Of a stretch of DNA of 64,000 nt, positions 1 through 9,309 are shown in pieces. Both the position numbers and the translations under genes were made by a program. Numbering within the stretch: position 1 is the first letter of the stretch; every line of letters starts with the position of its first letter. This DNA comes from Verrucomicrobiaceae bacterium UBA2429 (GTDB taxonomy: Bacteria > Verrucomicrobiota > Verrucomicrobiia > Verrucomicrobiales > Verrucomicrobiaceae): positions 124,404 through 188,403 of the forward strand of contig DDQZ01000024.1 of assembly GCA_002343505.1 (NCBI GenBank), in the 5' to 3' direction. The notes beneath the pieces are model-generated. The model saw nothing but the letters and a program-made list of their open reading frames with translations, did not search any database and was not told the origin of the DNA.

Positions 1-99
1 GCCTCGCCGCTCATCTTCCTGCTGCTTTACTCCCTGGCCGGCCTTTCCCGTTACGAGATCAAGTACGAGGGCCTCACCTTCTCCTTCGATGGTCGTTAA
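1..99 (+). CDS. C-terminal end of an unidentified membrane protein (cut by window start)
   Basis: An open frame runs from base 1 to a TAA at 97-99. It encodes about 32 residues: a hydrophobic stretch (SPLIFLLLYSLAGL) and then a polar tail ending in FSFDGR. The stop overlaps the PBP2 start by 11 bp, so the two genes are probably co-transcribed. A MreD-like or other rod-shape membrane protein often precedes mrdA, but this tail is too short to assign. Confidence 0.6.
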   Translation, partial: ASPLIFLLLYSLAGLSRYEIKYEGLTFSFDGR

Positions 100-2374
100 A
101 TACCGCCTCCGTCTCCACCTGCTCACACTCGCCATGCTGTGCGGGTTCGGGCTGCTTGTGTACAGGCTGTGGTCGCTCCAAATAGACCGCCATGAGGAAT
201 TCGTGAACAAAGTGCCGGAGGCGCGCCAGCAGCGCGCGCGCATCCCCGGAGTGCGCGGCGAGATCAAAGACCGCAACGGCGTCGTGCTGGCCACCAACAA
301 GGCCGGTTTCGAAGTGCAGGTGAACCTGCGCGATGTGTATGACGAGTACGTCCGCCAGTGCAAAATCAAGAAAATGGACATTCCGACGGTGGACTTCGAA
401 TTCCTCGACCGCGGACTGCCGCGCAAACGCGAGGAGGCGGACATCGTCACCATGTTCCAGGAACTGATCGTCAGCCGGCTCAACGAGATGGGGCTCGCCG
501 CCGAATTCAACGCCGAGCAGGACTTGCGCGTGCATTACCGCAGCTTTGGAGGCGCCATCCCGTGGGTTTACCGGGACAACCTCACCTTCGCCGAGCTCAG
601 CCATTTCGCCGAGCACAACCTGGCCCTGCCGGGCGTCACGGTGGCGGCGCGCGGATCGCGGGTATATCCCCTCGGCTCGCTGGCCTGCCACCTCATGGGC
701 TATGTGCGCATGCCGGACGACCAGCGTGTCTCCCCCGAGGAGCGCAAGGGCTGGGACTATTATGTTCCGGACGAGTACGGCGGCGCCGGCGTGGAAAAAA
801 GTTTCGACTCGCACCTCCGCGGCAAGCCCGGTGTGCGTGTCATGCAACTCAACGAGCGCGGGCGCCCTGTCGGCGAGGTCAGCTATGAGGAGCCCCGCAA
901 AGGGGACGACGTCTATCTGACCCTGGACGCGCGCATCCAGTTCATCGCCGAGCGCGCACTGATAGACGGCAAAATCGGCCGCGGCTCCGTTGTCGTCGTC
1001 TCACCGCAAAACGGCGAGGTCCTGGCCATGGCCTCCGTCCCGAACTATGACCCCAACCGTTTCATCCCCAGCATCAAGCAGGCTGACTGGAACGAACTGC
1101 TGGGAAACCACACCGTGCCCCTGCTCAACCGCTCCATCCGCAGCTTCGTCCCCGGCTCCACCTACAAGGTGCCGATCGCCCTGGCGGGCTGCCTGGCCAA
1201 AATCCAGGGGCACCACTTCAACTGCTCCGGCAGTGTCACCTACGGCACCAAGGCCATGCAGTGCTGGATCCAGCGCCAGAGCGGCGGCTCTCACGGCTCC
1301 CTCGGCTTGAGTGACGCGCTCATGCGCTCCTGCAACTGCTTCTTCTACCAATACGGCAACACTGCGGGCATAGACAACATCACACGCGTCGGCAAAATGC
1401 TCGGCCTAGGCGAGCGCACCGGCATTGAACTTGAGGAGGACGACGGCGGCATCCTCCCCAATCCCGACTGGCTGCGCCAGGCCAGCCCGCGCGAGCGCTG
1501 GAGCAACGGCCACACCGCCAACGTCTCCATCGGCCAGGGCAGCGTGCTCGCATCCCCGCTGCAGATGGCCTGCGTCACCGCCGCCGTCGCCTCCGGCAAG
1601 TCCTGGAAGCCGCATTTGCTGAAAAAAGTCATGGAGGGAGATCATCCCGTCTTCGAAAAGCAGCCCGAAATGCGCGCCGACCTTGCCCAGCACTTCCCAG
1701 CCAAAGACCTCGAAACCGTCCGCAACGGCATGTGGAAGGTCGTCAACGCCCAGGGCGGCACCGCCCGCGCCGCACGCATCGAAGGCGTCGAGGTGGCCGG
1801 CAAGACCGGCACCGCCCAAAACAGGAGGCGCGACGAACGCAATGTCCCTGTCGAGGACAACCACACCCTTTTCATCAGCTTCGCCCCCTATGTGAACGCC
1901 AAATACGCCGTCTGCATCCTCGTCCAGGGCGGCAAGTCCGGCGGCGGCTGCGCGGCCCCGGTGGCGCAGCGCGTGCTCGAACAATCCCTCGCCCTCGACA
2001 ATGGATATGAGATCAAGCCCGAGCCGGTCGAGGAAGTGAAGGGGAACTTCAACAAGATTGACATGGTTTCCTACGGCGACACTCCGAACCTGCTCGCCGC
2101 GCTCGCCGCCCAGGAGGACGGCGACACGGGCACCGAATCCGAGCGCGAGTCCACCGACACCTCCCCGCGCGGGCGCCAGATCCCCGCGCCCAGCATCAAG
2201 CGCGAAGCCGACACCGCCGGCCGCGCCGCAGTGAAAAACGCCGCCGAAGTGCCCAAGGCCGTGCCAGTGCGGCGGGCGGGCATTTTTGGCCGTCGTTCGG
2301 CGGACCAGCCTTCGCAACCTTCGGAACAGCCCGCCCAGGGCGGCGGACTGCTGCGCCGCTTTTTCCGCCAGTAA
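89..2374 (+). CDS. mrdA: Penicillin-binding protein 2, peptidoglycan D,D-transpeptidase
   Basis: This class B PBP cross-links peptidoglycan during cell elongation and acts in the periplasm from a single N-terminal anchor (hydrophobic residues about 6-24). All three active-site motifs are visible: STYK with nucleophile Ser357, SCN at 414-416 and KTG at 572-574. The N-terminal dimerisation region includes the usual RGEIKDRNG segment near residue 55. The 761-residue length exceeds typical PBP2 (about 600-650). The excess is a C-terminal tail from about residue 650, rich in Ser, Glu, Arg and Pro and probably disordered. The ATG at 89 overlaps the previous gene, and an RNase G/E gene follows after 30 bp. 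Confidence 0.93.
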   Translation: MVVKYRLRLHLLTLAMLCGFGLLVYRLWSLQIDRHEEFVNKVPEARQQRARIPGVRGEIKDRNGVVLATNKAGFEVQVNLRDVYDEYVRQCKIKKMDIPTVDFEFLDRGLPRKREEADIVTMFQELIVSRLNEMGLAAEFNAEQDLRVHYRSFGGAIPWVYRDNLTFAELSHFAEHNLALPGVTVAARGSRVYPLGSLACHLMGYVRMPDDQRVSPEERKGWDYYVPDEYGGAGVEKSFDSHLRGKPGVRVMQLNERGRPVGEVSYEEPRKGDDVYLTLDARIQFIAERALIDGKIGRGSVVVVSPQNGEVLAMASVPNYDPNRFIPSIKQADWNELLGNHTVPLLNRSIRSFVPGSTYKVPIALAGCLAKIQGHHFNCSGSVTYGTKAMQCWIQRQSGGSHGSLGLSDALMRSCNCFFYQYGNTAGIDNITRVGKMLGLGERTGIELEEDDGGILPNPDWLRQASPRERWSNGHTANVSIGQGSVLASPLQMACVTAAVASGKSWKPHLLKKVMEGDHPVFEKQPEMRADLAQHFPAKDLETVRNGMWKVVNAQGGTARAARIEGVEVAGKTGTAQNRRRDERNVPVEDNHTLFISFAPYVNAKYAVCILVQGGKSGGGCAAPVAQRVLEQSLALDNGYEIKPEPVEEVKGNFNKIDMVSYGDTPNLLAALAAQEDGDTGTESERESTDTSPRGRQIPAPSIKREADTAGRAAVKNAAEVPKAVPVRRAGIFGRRSADQPSQPSEQPAQGGGLLRRFFRQ

Positions 2375-2404
2375 CATTTTCACCCAACCCCAACCTTTCA
2401 AATC

Positions 2405-3997
2405 ATGCCTCTAGGAATCGTCCAACGGATCAAAGAACTCATCACTGGAAAAAAAGACATCAGGCAAGGAACCCGCCTCGTCATCAACTGCGAGAAGCTG
2501 GAGAACCGCGTCGCCCTGCTCGACAATGGAATCCTCGAGGAGTACACCATCGAGCGAACCGGCACGAGCACCATCGTCGGCTCCATCTACAAAGGCCGCG
2601 TCAAAAACATCGAACAGGGCCTCAAGGCCATGTTCATTGACATCGGCCTCGACAAAAACGCCTTCCTCCACTTTTGGGACGCCATCCCCGAGGCCCTTTC
2701 CAACCAGGGCATGGAGGAGGTCAGCCGGGGCGGCGGCGGAAAAAAACGCAAGCGCATCGAGGCCAAGGACATCCCCAGCCTCTATCCCGTCGGCTCTGAG
2801 ATCATGGTGCAGGTGACCAAGGGCCCCATCGGCAACAAAGGCCCGCGAGTCACCACCAACATCTCCCTCGCCGGCCGCCTGCTCGTGCTCATGCCGCAGA
2901 ACGACCAGTTCGGCATCTCGCGCAAGGTCGAGGACCCCAAGGAGCGCGCGCGCCTGCGCAAAATTGTCGAGAAGGTCAACGTGCCCGAAGGCATGGGCCT
3001 CATCATGCGCACGGAGGCATCCGGCAAGCGCGACCGCCACATCATCCGAGACCTCAGCCTGCTCATCGAGGAGTGGAACGAGATCGTCGCCGTGCGCGAC
3101 GGGCACAAAGCACCCGTCTGCTGCTTCCAGGAGCCCGAGCTCATCGAGCGCACCGTGCGCGACTTCCTCACCGAGGAGATAGACGAGGTGGCCTGCGACG
3201 ACCTGCCCACGGTCGAGCGCATGCAGGCCATGGCCGCGCACATCTCACGCCGCGCCAAGAACCGCATCACCCATTATCAAGGCCAGACCGCCATCTTTGA
3301 CCACTACGGCATCCAGAAGCAGATAGACAACGCCTTCTACCGCCAGGTCTGGCTGCCCTGTGGCGCCTACATCGTCATTGATCAAACCGAGGCTCTTGTC
3401 TCCATAGACGTGAACACCGGACGCAACAAAGGCGGCAAGGATGTGGACAAGCTCATCCTCGAAACCAACCTCGAAGCCGCCCAGGAGGTCGCCCGCCAGC
3501 TCCGCCTGCGCAACATGGGCGGCCTCATCGTCGTGGACTTCATTGACATGAAGCACCGCAAGGACCAGCAGGCCGTTTACAAGGCCATGCTGGAGCATCT
3601 CAAGCGGGACAAGGCCAAGACCCAAGTGCTGCCCATCAGCCAGTTCGGCCTCATGGAAATGACCCGCCAGCGCCTCCATGAGTCGCTCTCCAGCGCGCTT
3701 TACGAGGTCTGCCCCTACTGCAAGGGCCACGGCCAGGTCAAGACCGCCACCACGATGAGCGTCGAACTCCAGCGCCGCCTCAGCGCCATCCTCGGCACAG
3801 GCAGGGAGGAAAACCGCAACCTCATCGTCGTCGTCCACCCCGACGTGATGCAGCGTCTCAAAACCGAGGACGGCGAGCTGCTCGTGGACCTTGAACGCAA
3901 ATATCTGGCCCGCCTCACCTTCCGCAGCGATCCCACTCTGCACCGCGAGGAAGTCAAAATCTCCAGCTCCTCCACGGGCGAGGAAATCCGCAATTGA
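2405..3997 (+). CDS. rng: Ribonuclease G/E family endoribonuclease
   Basis: A single-strand-specific endoribonuclease for rRNA maturation and mRNA decay. The 530-residue protein has an N-terminal S1 RNA-binding region (about 38-130) and the RNase E/G catalytic core. Two conserved metal-binding aspartates are seen at D335 (SIDVNTG) and D378 (VVDFIDM). The Zn-link CPYC at 436-439 joins subunits in this family. There is no long C-terminal scaffold, so the length is closer to RNase G than RNase E. The ATG at 2405 has no obvious Shine-Dalgarno, as is common in this window. Placement after a cell-elongation gene matches many bacteria in which rng lies beside mre/mrd genes. Confidence 0.93.
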   Translation: MPLGIVQRIKELITGKKDIRQGTRLVINCEKLENRVALLDNGILEEYTIERTGTSTIVGSIYKGRVKNIEQGLKAMFIDIGLDKNAFLHFWDAIPEALSNQGMEEVSRGGGGKKRKRIEAKDIPSLYPVGSEIMVQVTKGPIGNKGPRVTTNISLAGRLLVLMPQNDQFGISRKVEDPKERARLRKIVEKVNVPEGMGLIMRTEASGKRDRHIIRDLSLLIEEWNEIVAVRDGHKAPVCCFQEPELIERTVRDFLTEEIDEVACDDLPTVERMQAMAAHISRRAKNRITHYQGQTAIFDHYGIQKQIDNAFYRQVWLPCGAYIVIDQTEALVSIDVNTGRNKGGKDVDKLILETNLEAAQEVARQLRLRNMGGLIVVDFIDMKHRKDQQAVYKAMLEHLKRDKAKTQVLPISQFGLMEMTRQRLHESLSSALYEVCPYCKGHGQVKTATTMSVELQRRLSAILGTGREENRNLIVVVHPDVMQRLKTEDGELLVDLERKYLARLTFRSDPTLHREEVKISSSSTGEEIRN

Positions 3998-4052
3998 GAA
4001 AATCTTGCCACTTGTTTGAGCAGGATCGCGAATCCAGCATCTTCACACCGTC

Positions 4053-4697
4053 ATGAGCACGCCATCCCCCGCCAAAACCAAAACGCTCCTCATCGCCGGA
4101 GCCGCCGGACTCGTCATCGCACTCTGGTTCGGCTGGCAATGGGCCGGCAAGGAGCCTGAGGCTCCCGCGCCCGTCACCAAAACGAAGGACAAAGCCGGCA
4201 CCAAGACCGAGCCCAACCTGCTCAGCACTCCTCAGCCTACCACGCCGCCTGCTGAGAAGAAAACCGAACCCGGCCAGCAGCTCATGACCGCCGAGGAGGG
4301 GGATGTTCTCATTGATGAAATCCTCCGCTCCGACAAGGAAATCCCGCAGATGGCGCGCGACCTGCATGAACTCGTCAAAAAGCTCAATGGCGAGGCCCAG
4401 GTCAACGCCAGCCACCATCTCGTCAATCTCACCAGCGACGAGGACTACGGCCTCATCGCCGGACTTCTCGTGGACCAGAAGACCAACCCCGAAGTCCTCG
4501 ACGTGCTTTTCTCCGACCTCATGAACCGCAACCGGGAACTGCAAATGCCCCTGTTCATGAACATCCTCAAAAATCCCCAGCATCCCCAGAGCCAGGAAGT
4601 GCGCGACGTGCTCACCATCCTCGCCGGCGAGGATTTTGGAAACGACTGGGCCGCCTGGGACAAATGGGCGATCGAGGAGCTCCAGGCCAACCAGTGA
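4053..4697 (+). CDS. Membrane-anchored protein of unknown function
   Basis: The function is not recognised. The 214-residue protein has one membrane segment near residues 11-29, then a Pro/Lys/Thr-rich linker to about residue 75. The remaining helical domain is rich in Asp, Glu and Leu and could form HEAT-like repeats. It is probably an anchored protein with an extracytoplasmic helical domain. Its TGA overlaps the GTG start of the downstream methyltransferase (GTGA), which suggests translational coupling. Confidence 0.75.
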   Translation: MSTPSPAKTKTLLIAGAAGLVIALWFGWQWAGKEPEAPAPVTKTKDKAGTKTEPNLLSTPQPTTPPAEKKTEPGQQLMTAEEGDVLIDEILRSDKEIPQMARDLHELVKKLNGEAQVNASHHLVNLTSDEDYGLIAGLLVDQKTNPEVLDVLFSDLMNRNRELQMPLFMNILKNPQHPQSQEVRDVLTILAGEDFGNDWAAWDKWAIEELQANQ

Positions 4698-5698
4698 GCA
4701 GGCACGGTCAGGGTGCTGAAGTGGAGTCCTTTGCAGCCTTCATGGCGCGCGCGCTGCATGATCCCGCCACAGGTTACTACGCGCGCCGCATCCACACCGT
4801 GGGCCAGCGCGGTGACTTCTCCACCGCCGCCACGCTCTCCCCTGCCCTGGGTGAGTCCGTGGCCGCCTGGATCCAAATGCAAACGCGCTTCATGCCCGAT
4901 GTCCGCCACGTCATCGAAGTCGGAGCCGGGGACGGCTCCCTGATGGCCTCGGTTCGCAAAGTTTCAGGCTGGTGGCGCCGCCGCTCCCTGCGCTGGCATG
5001 TGGTGGAAACCTCGCCCGTGCTGGCCAGGGCGCAGCGGCGCCGTCTGGGCAGTGGCGTGAAGTGGCATTCACGCCTTGAAGACGCCCTCTCCGCGGCGCG
5101 CGGCAGAGCTTTCATCTACCACAACGAACTGCTGGATGCCTTTCCCGTCCATCTCATCGAATGGCAGGACGGCGAGTGGAGTGAGATTCACCTCGACCAA
5201 GGAGCCGAGACCCCGTGTCCGCTGGACTGGCCGGAGCAGGAGCGCTCGCAGTTCAGCGCGCTGCGCGAGTGGCAAAACCCGCCGCCCGGCCAGCGCTGCG
5301 AGCTTCACCGCCCCGTGCGCGACTGGTTCCGCTTCTGGGCCCCCGCCTGGCAGGCGGGGGCCATGCTCGCGATTGACTACGGCGATCTTTTTCCCGCCCT
5401 CTACCACCGCCGCCCGCGCGGCACCCTGCGCGCCTACCTGCTCCACCAGAGGCTGGAGGGGGTGGAGGTTTATGCAAATCCCGGACGGCAGGACATCACC
5501 GCTGACATCAATTTCACCGACCTGCGCTCCTGGACCACCTCGCTCGGCTGGCAGGAACACGAGTACATGACGCTCGCGGATTTTTTTCGCGCCCACTTAA
5601 AACCCGCCTCTCTAGCCGCCCTCCCGCCATCGTTTCTCCACCCGGACGGGGCAGGCGGCGCGTTCAAATGCCTGTCGGCGGCAAAAGTGGCGGCGTGA
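4694..5698 (+). CDS. SAM-dependent methyltransferase, MidA/NDUFAF7-like (DUF185)
   Basis: The 334-residue protein matches the MidA/NDUFAF7 family of SAM-dependent methyltransferases, whose mitochondrial member methylates an arginine of complex I. Visible family features are HDPATGYYA near the N-terminus, GDFSTAATLSPALGES, and the SAM-binding loop EVGAGDG at about 75-81. A later segment, IYHNELLDAFPVH, is also conserved. The GTG at 4694 was chosen because it makes a 4-bp overlap with the preceding stop and the family motif begins soon after. The bacterial substrate is unknown. Confidence 0.85.
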   Translation: MSRHGQGAEVESFAAFMARALHDPATGYYARRIHTVGQRGDFSTAATLSPALGESVAAWIQMQTRFMPDVRHVIEVGAGDGSLMASVRKVSGWWRRRSLRWHVVETSPVLARAQRRRLGSGVKWHSRLEDALSAARGRAFIYHNELLDAFPVHLIEWQDGEWSEIHLDQGAETPCPLDWPEQERSQFSALREWQNPPPGQRCELHRPVRDWFRFWAPAWQAGAMLAIDYGDLFPALYHRRPRGTLRAYLLHQRLEGVEVYANPGRQDITADINFTDLRSWTTSLGWQEHEYMTLADFFRAHLKPASLAALPPSFLHPDGAGGAFKCLSAAKVAA

Positions 5699-5757
5699 TC
5701 CCGACTTGCGGCCCCGTTTATGTTGACCGGCGGCTTCACCGCCTCATTTTTTGCCGC

Positions 5758-6615
5758 ATGATCACCCACACCGCCCGCCCTTTGAAAGTCGTTCTCTATG
5801 AGGGGAACGGAGCCATTCCGCTGCCTCAGGAGGCGCGGGCGAAAGTCATGATGGCCCTGCTGGACAAAGGCTACTCCGTCTCGCGCGTCACTCCCGGCGC
5901 GTCCGCAGCCCCCCGCCCTGCGGACGACCACACGCTTCTGGTGCTCGGCGCCTTCGAGCACCGCCAGGCCCCCGCCATCGAGGACGCGGCGGGCAGAATC
6001 AAAATCGAGGCGCGGGACATCACCGGTCTGGAGGCGGAGGGCGTGGTATCGCTTGTCGAGCAAACCCGCGGCGCGCGCCCGATGAACGAGCCCGGCAAAT
6101 GGAAGCCCTGGTTCCCCGTCATTGACTACACCCGCTGCACAAACTGCATGCAGTGCCTCAGCTTCTGCCTCTTCGATGTCTATGGCGTCAGCGCCGACCA
6201 CAAAATCCAGGTCCAAAACAACGACAACTGCAAGACCAACTGCCCCGCCTGCTCCCGTGTATGCCCCGAAGTCGCCATCATGTTCCCGAAATACCAGGGC
6301 GGCCCCATCAACGGCGACGAGGTCAGCGCCGCCGACCACGGCCGGGAGAAAATGAAAGTGGATATTTCCTCTTTGTTAGGCGGCGACATCTACGCGGCGC
6401 TCAAAGACCGCAGCGCCGCCGCCAAGAGCCGCTTCAGCAAGGAGCGCAGTCCTGACAAAGCGCTCGACGAGCGCAAAAAATGCCTCACCAAGCTCGTGAG
6501 TGATGGGTTCATTCCCATGGACGTACTCGCCTCGCTGCCCAGCCCGGATGAAATCCTCCGCAAAGCCGAAGAGGCCAAAGCAAAAGCCGCTGCCGCTCTG
6601 GCGGCTCAGGCTTGA
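5758..6615 (+). CDS. 4Fe-4S ferredoxin-domain protein
   Basis: The 285-residue cytoplasmic protein has two cysteine clusters of ferredoxin type: C127, C130, C133, C137 and C158, C162, C165, C169. These could bind two [4Fe-4S] clusters, although the second spacing is unusual (CxxxCxxCxxxC). The first 110 residues resemble a small alpha/beta domain. The C-terminus is Lys/Ala-rich helix. ATG 5758 gives a natural start, and longer upstream readings carry no family sequence. The redox partner is unknown. The next gene starts over 300 bp away. Confidence 0.8.
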   Translation: MITHTARPLKVVLYEGNGAIPLPQEARAKVMMALLDKGYSVSRVTPGASAAPRPADDHTLLVLGAFEHRQAPAIEDAAGRIKIEARDITGLEAEGVVSLVEQTRGARPMNEPGKWKPWFPVIDYTRCTNCMQCLSFCLFDVYGVSADHKIQVQNNDNCKTNCPACSRVCPEVAIMFPKYQGGPINGDEVSAADHGREKMKVDISSLLGGDIYAALKDRSAAAKSRFSKERSPDKALDERKKCLTKLVSDGFIPMDVLASLPSPDEILRKAEEAKAKAAAALAAQA

Positions 6616-6930
6616 ACGGCGCAGACGGTGGTATTGCATAAAGCCCTCTTTATGAGTGTCTTATATTGTTTCACGGACATTTATTTCGAAAGAATTCGAT
6701 AATCAGGGGTGACACTCAATTCGCCAATTCCAGCGACATTGGTAGCATGGCAAGAGCGAAACATCTCAGATGTGAAGCGATTTTCCATCTGATTTCTTAC
6801 CAATACCAAGCCAATGACTTATCCATTTGCTATAATTTAGTCGCATTATTAAAAAAACGAGAATTTTTGTTTGCGCAATTGATAATCAAAGGAGAGAATT
6901 GCGGTGTGGATTATAAATTCCACATTCACT
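6616..6930. promoter_or_regulatory. AT-rich intergenic region upstream of the pilus operon
   Basis: This 315-bp gap has no gene and is clearly more AT-rich than its surroundings. A TATAAT hexamer lies at 6831-6836, but no convincing -35 element is seen 17 bp upstream. AGGAG at 6890-6894 lies 9 nt before an in-frame GTG (6904), which would extend the prepilin leader by nine residues. It is the natural place for the promoter of the pilus operon. Confidence 0.5.
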
Positions 6931-7365
6931 ATGAAAACACACATCAATCGCACAAACAACACTCGTCTCGCCAAGCGCCTCAACGCCTCCGGGATGACTC
7001 TCATCGAAATCAGTCTGGTGATCGCCCTCCTTCTGGGATTGATCGCTGTCGTCTTCCTCGGCCTTGGCACCTACCGTGCCGGCGCTGACAAGGCGAAATG
7101 CAAAATGCAGCTCGCCGCTGTCCAAAAAGCCGTCCGCGCCGGAGCCAACTTCCAGAACCTCGACATCGGGGCCGATCTGGAGAGCACCGATGTCTTCGGT
7201 GCCGGCCTGCTTATGGAAAACGAGCCCGCCTGCCCTTCCGGTGGTGAATACGCCTGGGAAGCCACCGTCCCCGCAGTCGGCACTCCCTACGGCAACTGCG
7301 ACTTTGAAGGCACGGGTGCCACGTCCACCCATGTGCTGGTGGAAGCTGACACAACAGATTGGTAA
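6931..7365 (+). CDS. Prepilin-like protein with type III signal peptide
   Basis: The first gene of the pilus operon. It has a basic leader ending at Gly21, then MTLIE with Glu at +5, followed by about 20 hydrophobic residues. This is the classic prepilin peptidase site and assembly helix. The mature part is small (about 120 residues) with two cysteines (in PACPSG and GNCDF) that could pair. It occupies the position and size range of Amuc_1102 in the Akkermansia pilus cluster (recalled, not searched). ATG 6931 was chosen. An in-frame GTG at 6904 has a good Shine-Dalgarno, but most genes here lack one, so the start remains open. Confidence 0.85.
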   Translation: MKTHINRTNNTRLAKRLNASGMTLIEISLVIALLLGLIAVVFLGLGTYRAGADKAKCKMQLAAVQKAVRAGANFQNLDIGADLESTDVFGAGLLMENEPACPSGGEYAWEATVPAVGTPYGNCDFEGTGATSTHVLVEADTTDW

Positions 7366-7414
7366 AACACAGATCGGATCCCGGCGTCCCGGCAACCATT
7401 CCCTCCCGAATTCC

Positions 7415-9301
7415 ATGCTCAGCATCACCGATCCCTGCGAACTCAAGGCGGCTGACATTTACCGTCAGGCGCGCGCGGTGGCATCCAAGACGAGCAGGGG
7501 CACGGACGGGGACTGGTACCGGGAGCCGGACGATCTGGCCTGGCAATGGCACATCTGGTTCGACGGCGGGAGAGAGGTCGCCTCGGCGGCCTTCTCCCGC
7601 CTCGACAACCAGTGGCGGCCCGGACCAGCCCTGCCGCTGGCCAGCCTGACCACGGCGGAAAACGCATCCGAGCTGCTCGGCGAGTTGATTTCCACCTCCT
7701 ATTACAGCCAGAAACCCAAATCCCTGGGAGTCATTCTGCATGTGGCGGATGAGTTTGCCCTCGCGGAAATGGCGCAGACCCTCGAAGCCGCCGCCGAGGG
7801 GGGGGAGGATTTCAAAATTCTCCGCTACAATTTGGTGGACGAGCCGCTGGAGATGCTGGCGGATCGTGAAGTCTCCACCGACACCACCTCCTGGCGTCTC
7901 CTGCCATTCTGGGGCGCGGGTCCCGGCCAGACGCGCTCGGTGGCGATGGCTCTTTCGCGCGCGCGCGAACCCTTTATGCAGAAGCTCATGGCCGAGGGCG
8001 AAAAAATGCGCCTGCCAGTCCGCGTCTCCGTGACCAGCGCGCCTTTGGAGGCGCTGGCCGCCCTGCCCTTGATCCAGCCTGAAGCGCGCGGCGGCAGGCT
8101 GGTCGTCATGCCCTATTTGAAGTACACCGCCGTTTTTGCGCTCAGCCCGGAGGGCGAGCTGCGCGCGGCGCGCAGCCTCTCACACAGGGGCGGGTCACTC
8201 ACACCGGCAGGGTTTGGCGACATTTTATGGAACATGGCTGTGGCTGCCGAACTCGCCGGCGCGGACCACGCCGGCAAACCGCGCCTCCTGCTCGCCTCCT
8301 CCAACCAGCGCGCCGTGGAGGCGGCCGCGAAGGATCTCGAGCTTTACTCGCTCAGCCGGCAGGAACTGGAGTGCGAAATTTTGGACCTGGGAAGCCTGCC
8401 GCAGCTCGCCGCCATTCCAGGGAACTTGATGGAACTGATGATTTACGACTCGGCCGCCATTGAGCAGGTGCGCGCTGGTGGAGCGCCTCTGGGCGGCACT
8501 GAAACGTTCCCCGCGCTCTGGCAGGGCTGGGCCGGGCAGAATTTCATGGACCTGGCGCGTCTCGACACGCTCTACCCCACGCTGAGCGACCTGCGCATGC
8601 TGCGCTTCTCCACCTGGTTTGTTGTTCTGCTCGTCTTCACACTCGTCAGCACCGGGGCTTATGGAACCTGGTCGTTGTTCTCCGCCATGAACCATCCCTC
8701 ATGGGAGCTGACGGAGTCGCAGGTCAGCATGACCAAGGCGAAGCACGCCAAGCTCATTGACGAGCAAACCCAGATCCAGCTCACCGAGCAGCTGCTGCTG
8801 CCGCGCTCGCGCGGATGGACCACGCTGGAATTTCTCCTGCAGCTCTTCCCCGAGGACTCGGGGGTCAGGCTGGAAAACTTCAGCTACTCCCTGGAAGCAG
8901 CCCGCTCCGCCGCCTCTTCATCCTCGCGCTCCTCGAAAGGTTCCAAAGGCAAAGGCTCCAAAAACGACGCCACCGGGCTGGTGCGGAACTGGACCATCAA
9001 AGGCCTCGTCAAACCCAAGGCCCTCGAGTTGCTCAACTCCCTCAACAGCCAGCGCGGCCTCGGAGCCTTCTTCGAGCAGGTGGCCGGAGCCACGGACGAC
9101 CCTGGTTTCAAGCCAGACCCGGCCCGCCAAATCACCGTCTCACTCACCCAGGGGCGCAATTCCCGCTATGACTCGCAGGCCACGGCGGCGGACGCGGCGC
9201 GCGATCCCACGCTGGCTTTCCCCTTCAATTTCGAAATCCAGATCTCGCAGACCATCTCTGAAAAAGACACCCTGGCACTGCCTTTGGAAAAGCCCTTTTG
9301 A
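7415..9301 (+). CDS. PilM/PilN-like pilus assembly protein (Amuc_1101-like)
   Basis: The 628-residue protein has a cytoplasmic N-terminal region of about 390 residues, one membrane helix near 398-420, and a periplasmic region with a coiled coil and a Ser/Gly/Lys-rich insert. The layout fits a fusion of a PilM-like actin-fold protein with a PilN-like protein, although PilM motifs are weak by eye. In Akkermansia the gene at this position (Amuc_1101) is annotated as FtsA/PilM-like. ATG 7415 follows the prepilin by 49 bp. It likely links the pilus motor to the secretin through the next two proteins. Confidence 0.65.
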   Translation: MLSITDPCELKAADIYRQARAVASKTSRGTDGDWYREPDDLAWQWHIWFDGGREVASAAFSRLDNQWRPGPALPLASLTTAENASELLGELISTSYYSQKPKSLGVILHVADEFALAEMAQTLEAAAEGGEDFKILRYNLVDEPLEMLADREVSTDTTSWRLLPFWGAGPGQTRSVAMALSRAREPFMQKLMAEGEKMRLPVRVSVTSAPLEALAALPLIQPEARGGRLVVMPYLKYTAVFALSPEGELRAARSLSHRGGSLTPAGFGDILWNMAVAAELAGADHAGKPRLLLASSNQRAVEAAAKDLELYSLSRQELECEILDLGSLPQLAAIPGNLMELMIYDSAAIEQVRAGGAPLGGTETFPALWQGWAGQNFMDLARLDTLYPTLSDLRMLRFSTWFVVLLVFTLVSTGAYGTWSLFSAMNHPSWELTESQVSMTKAKHAKLIDEQTQIQLTEQLLLPRSRGWTTLEFLLQLFPEDSGVRLENFSYSLEAARSAASSSSRSSKGSKGKGSKNDATGLVRNWTIKGLVKPKALELLNSLNSQRGLGAFFEQVAGATDDPGFKPDPARQITVSLTQGRNSRYDSQATAADAARDPTLAFPFNFEIQISQTISEKDTLALPLEKPF

Positions 9302-9309
9302 TCCCGGTC

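Noticed and set aside
1406..2401. 331-codon minus-strand frame opposite the PBP2 gene
   Set aside because: An antisense shadow: the plus strand carries the KTG active-site motif here.
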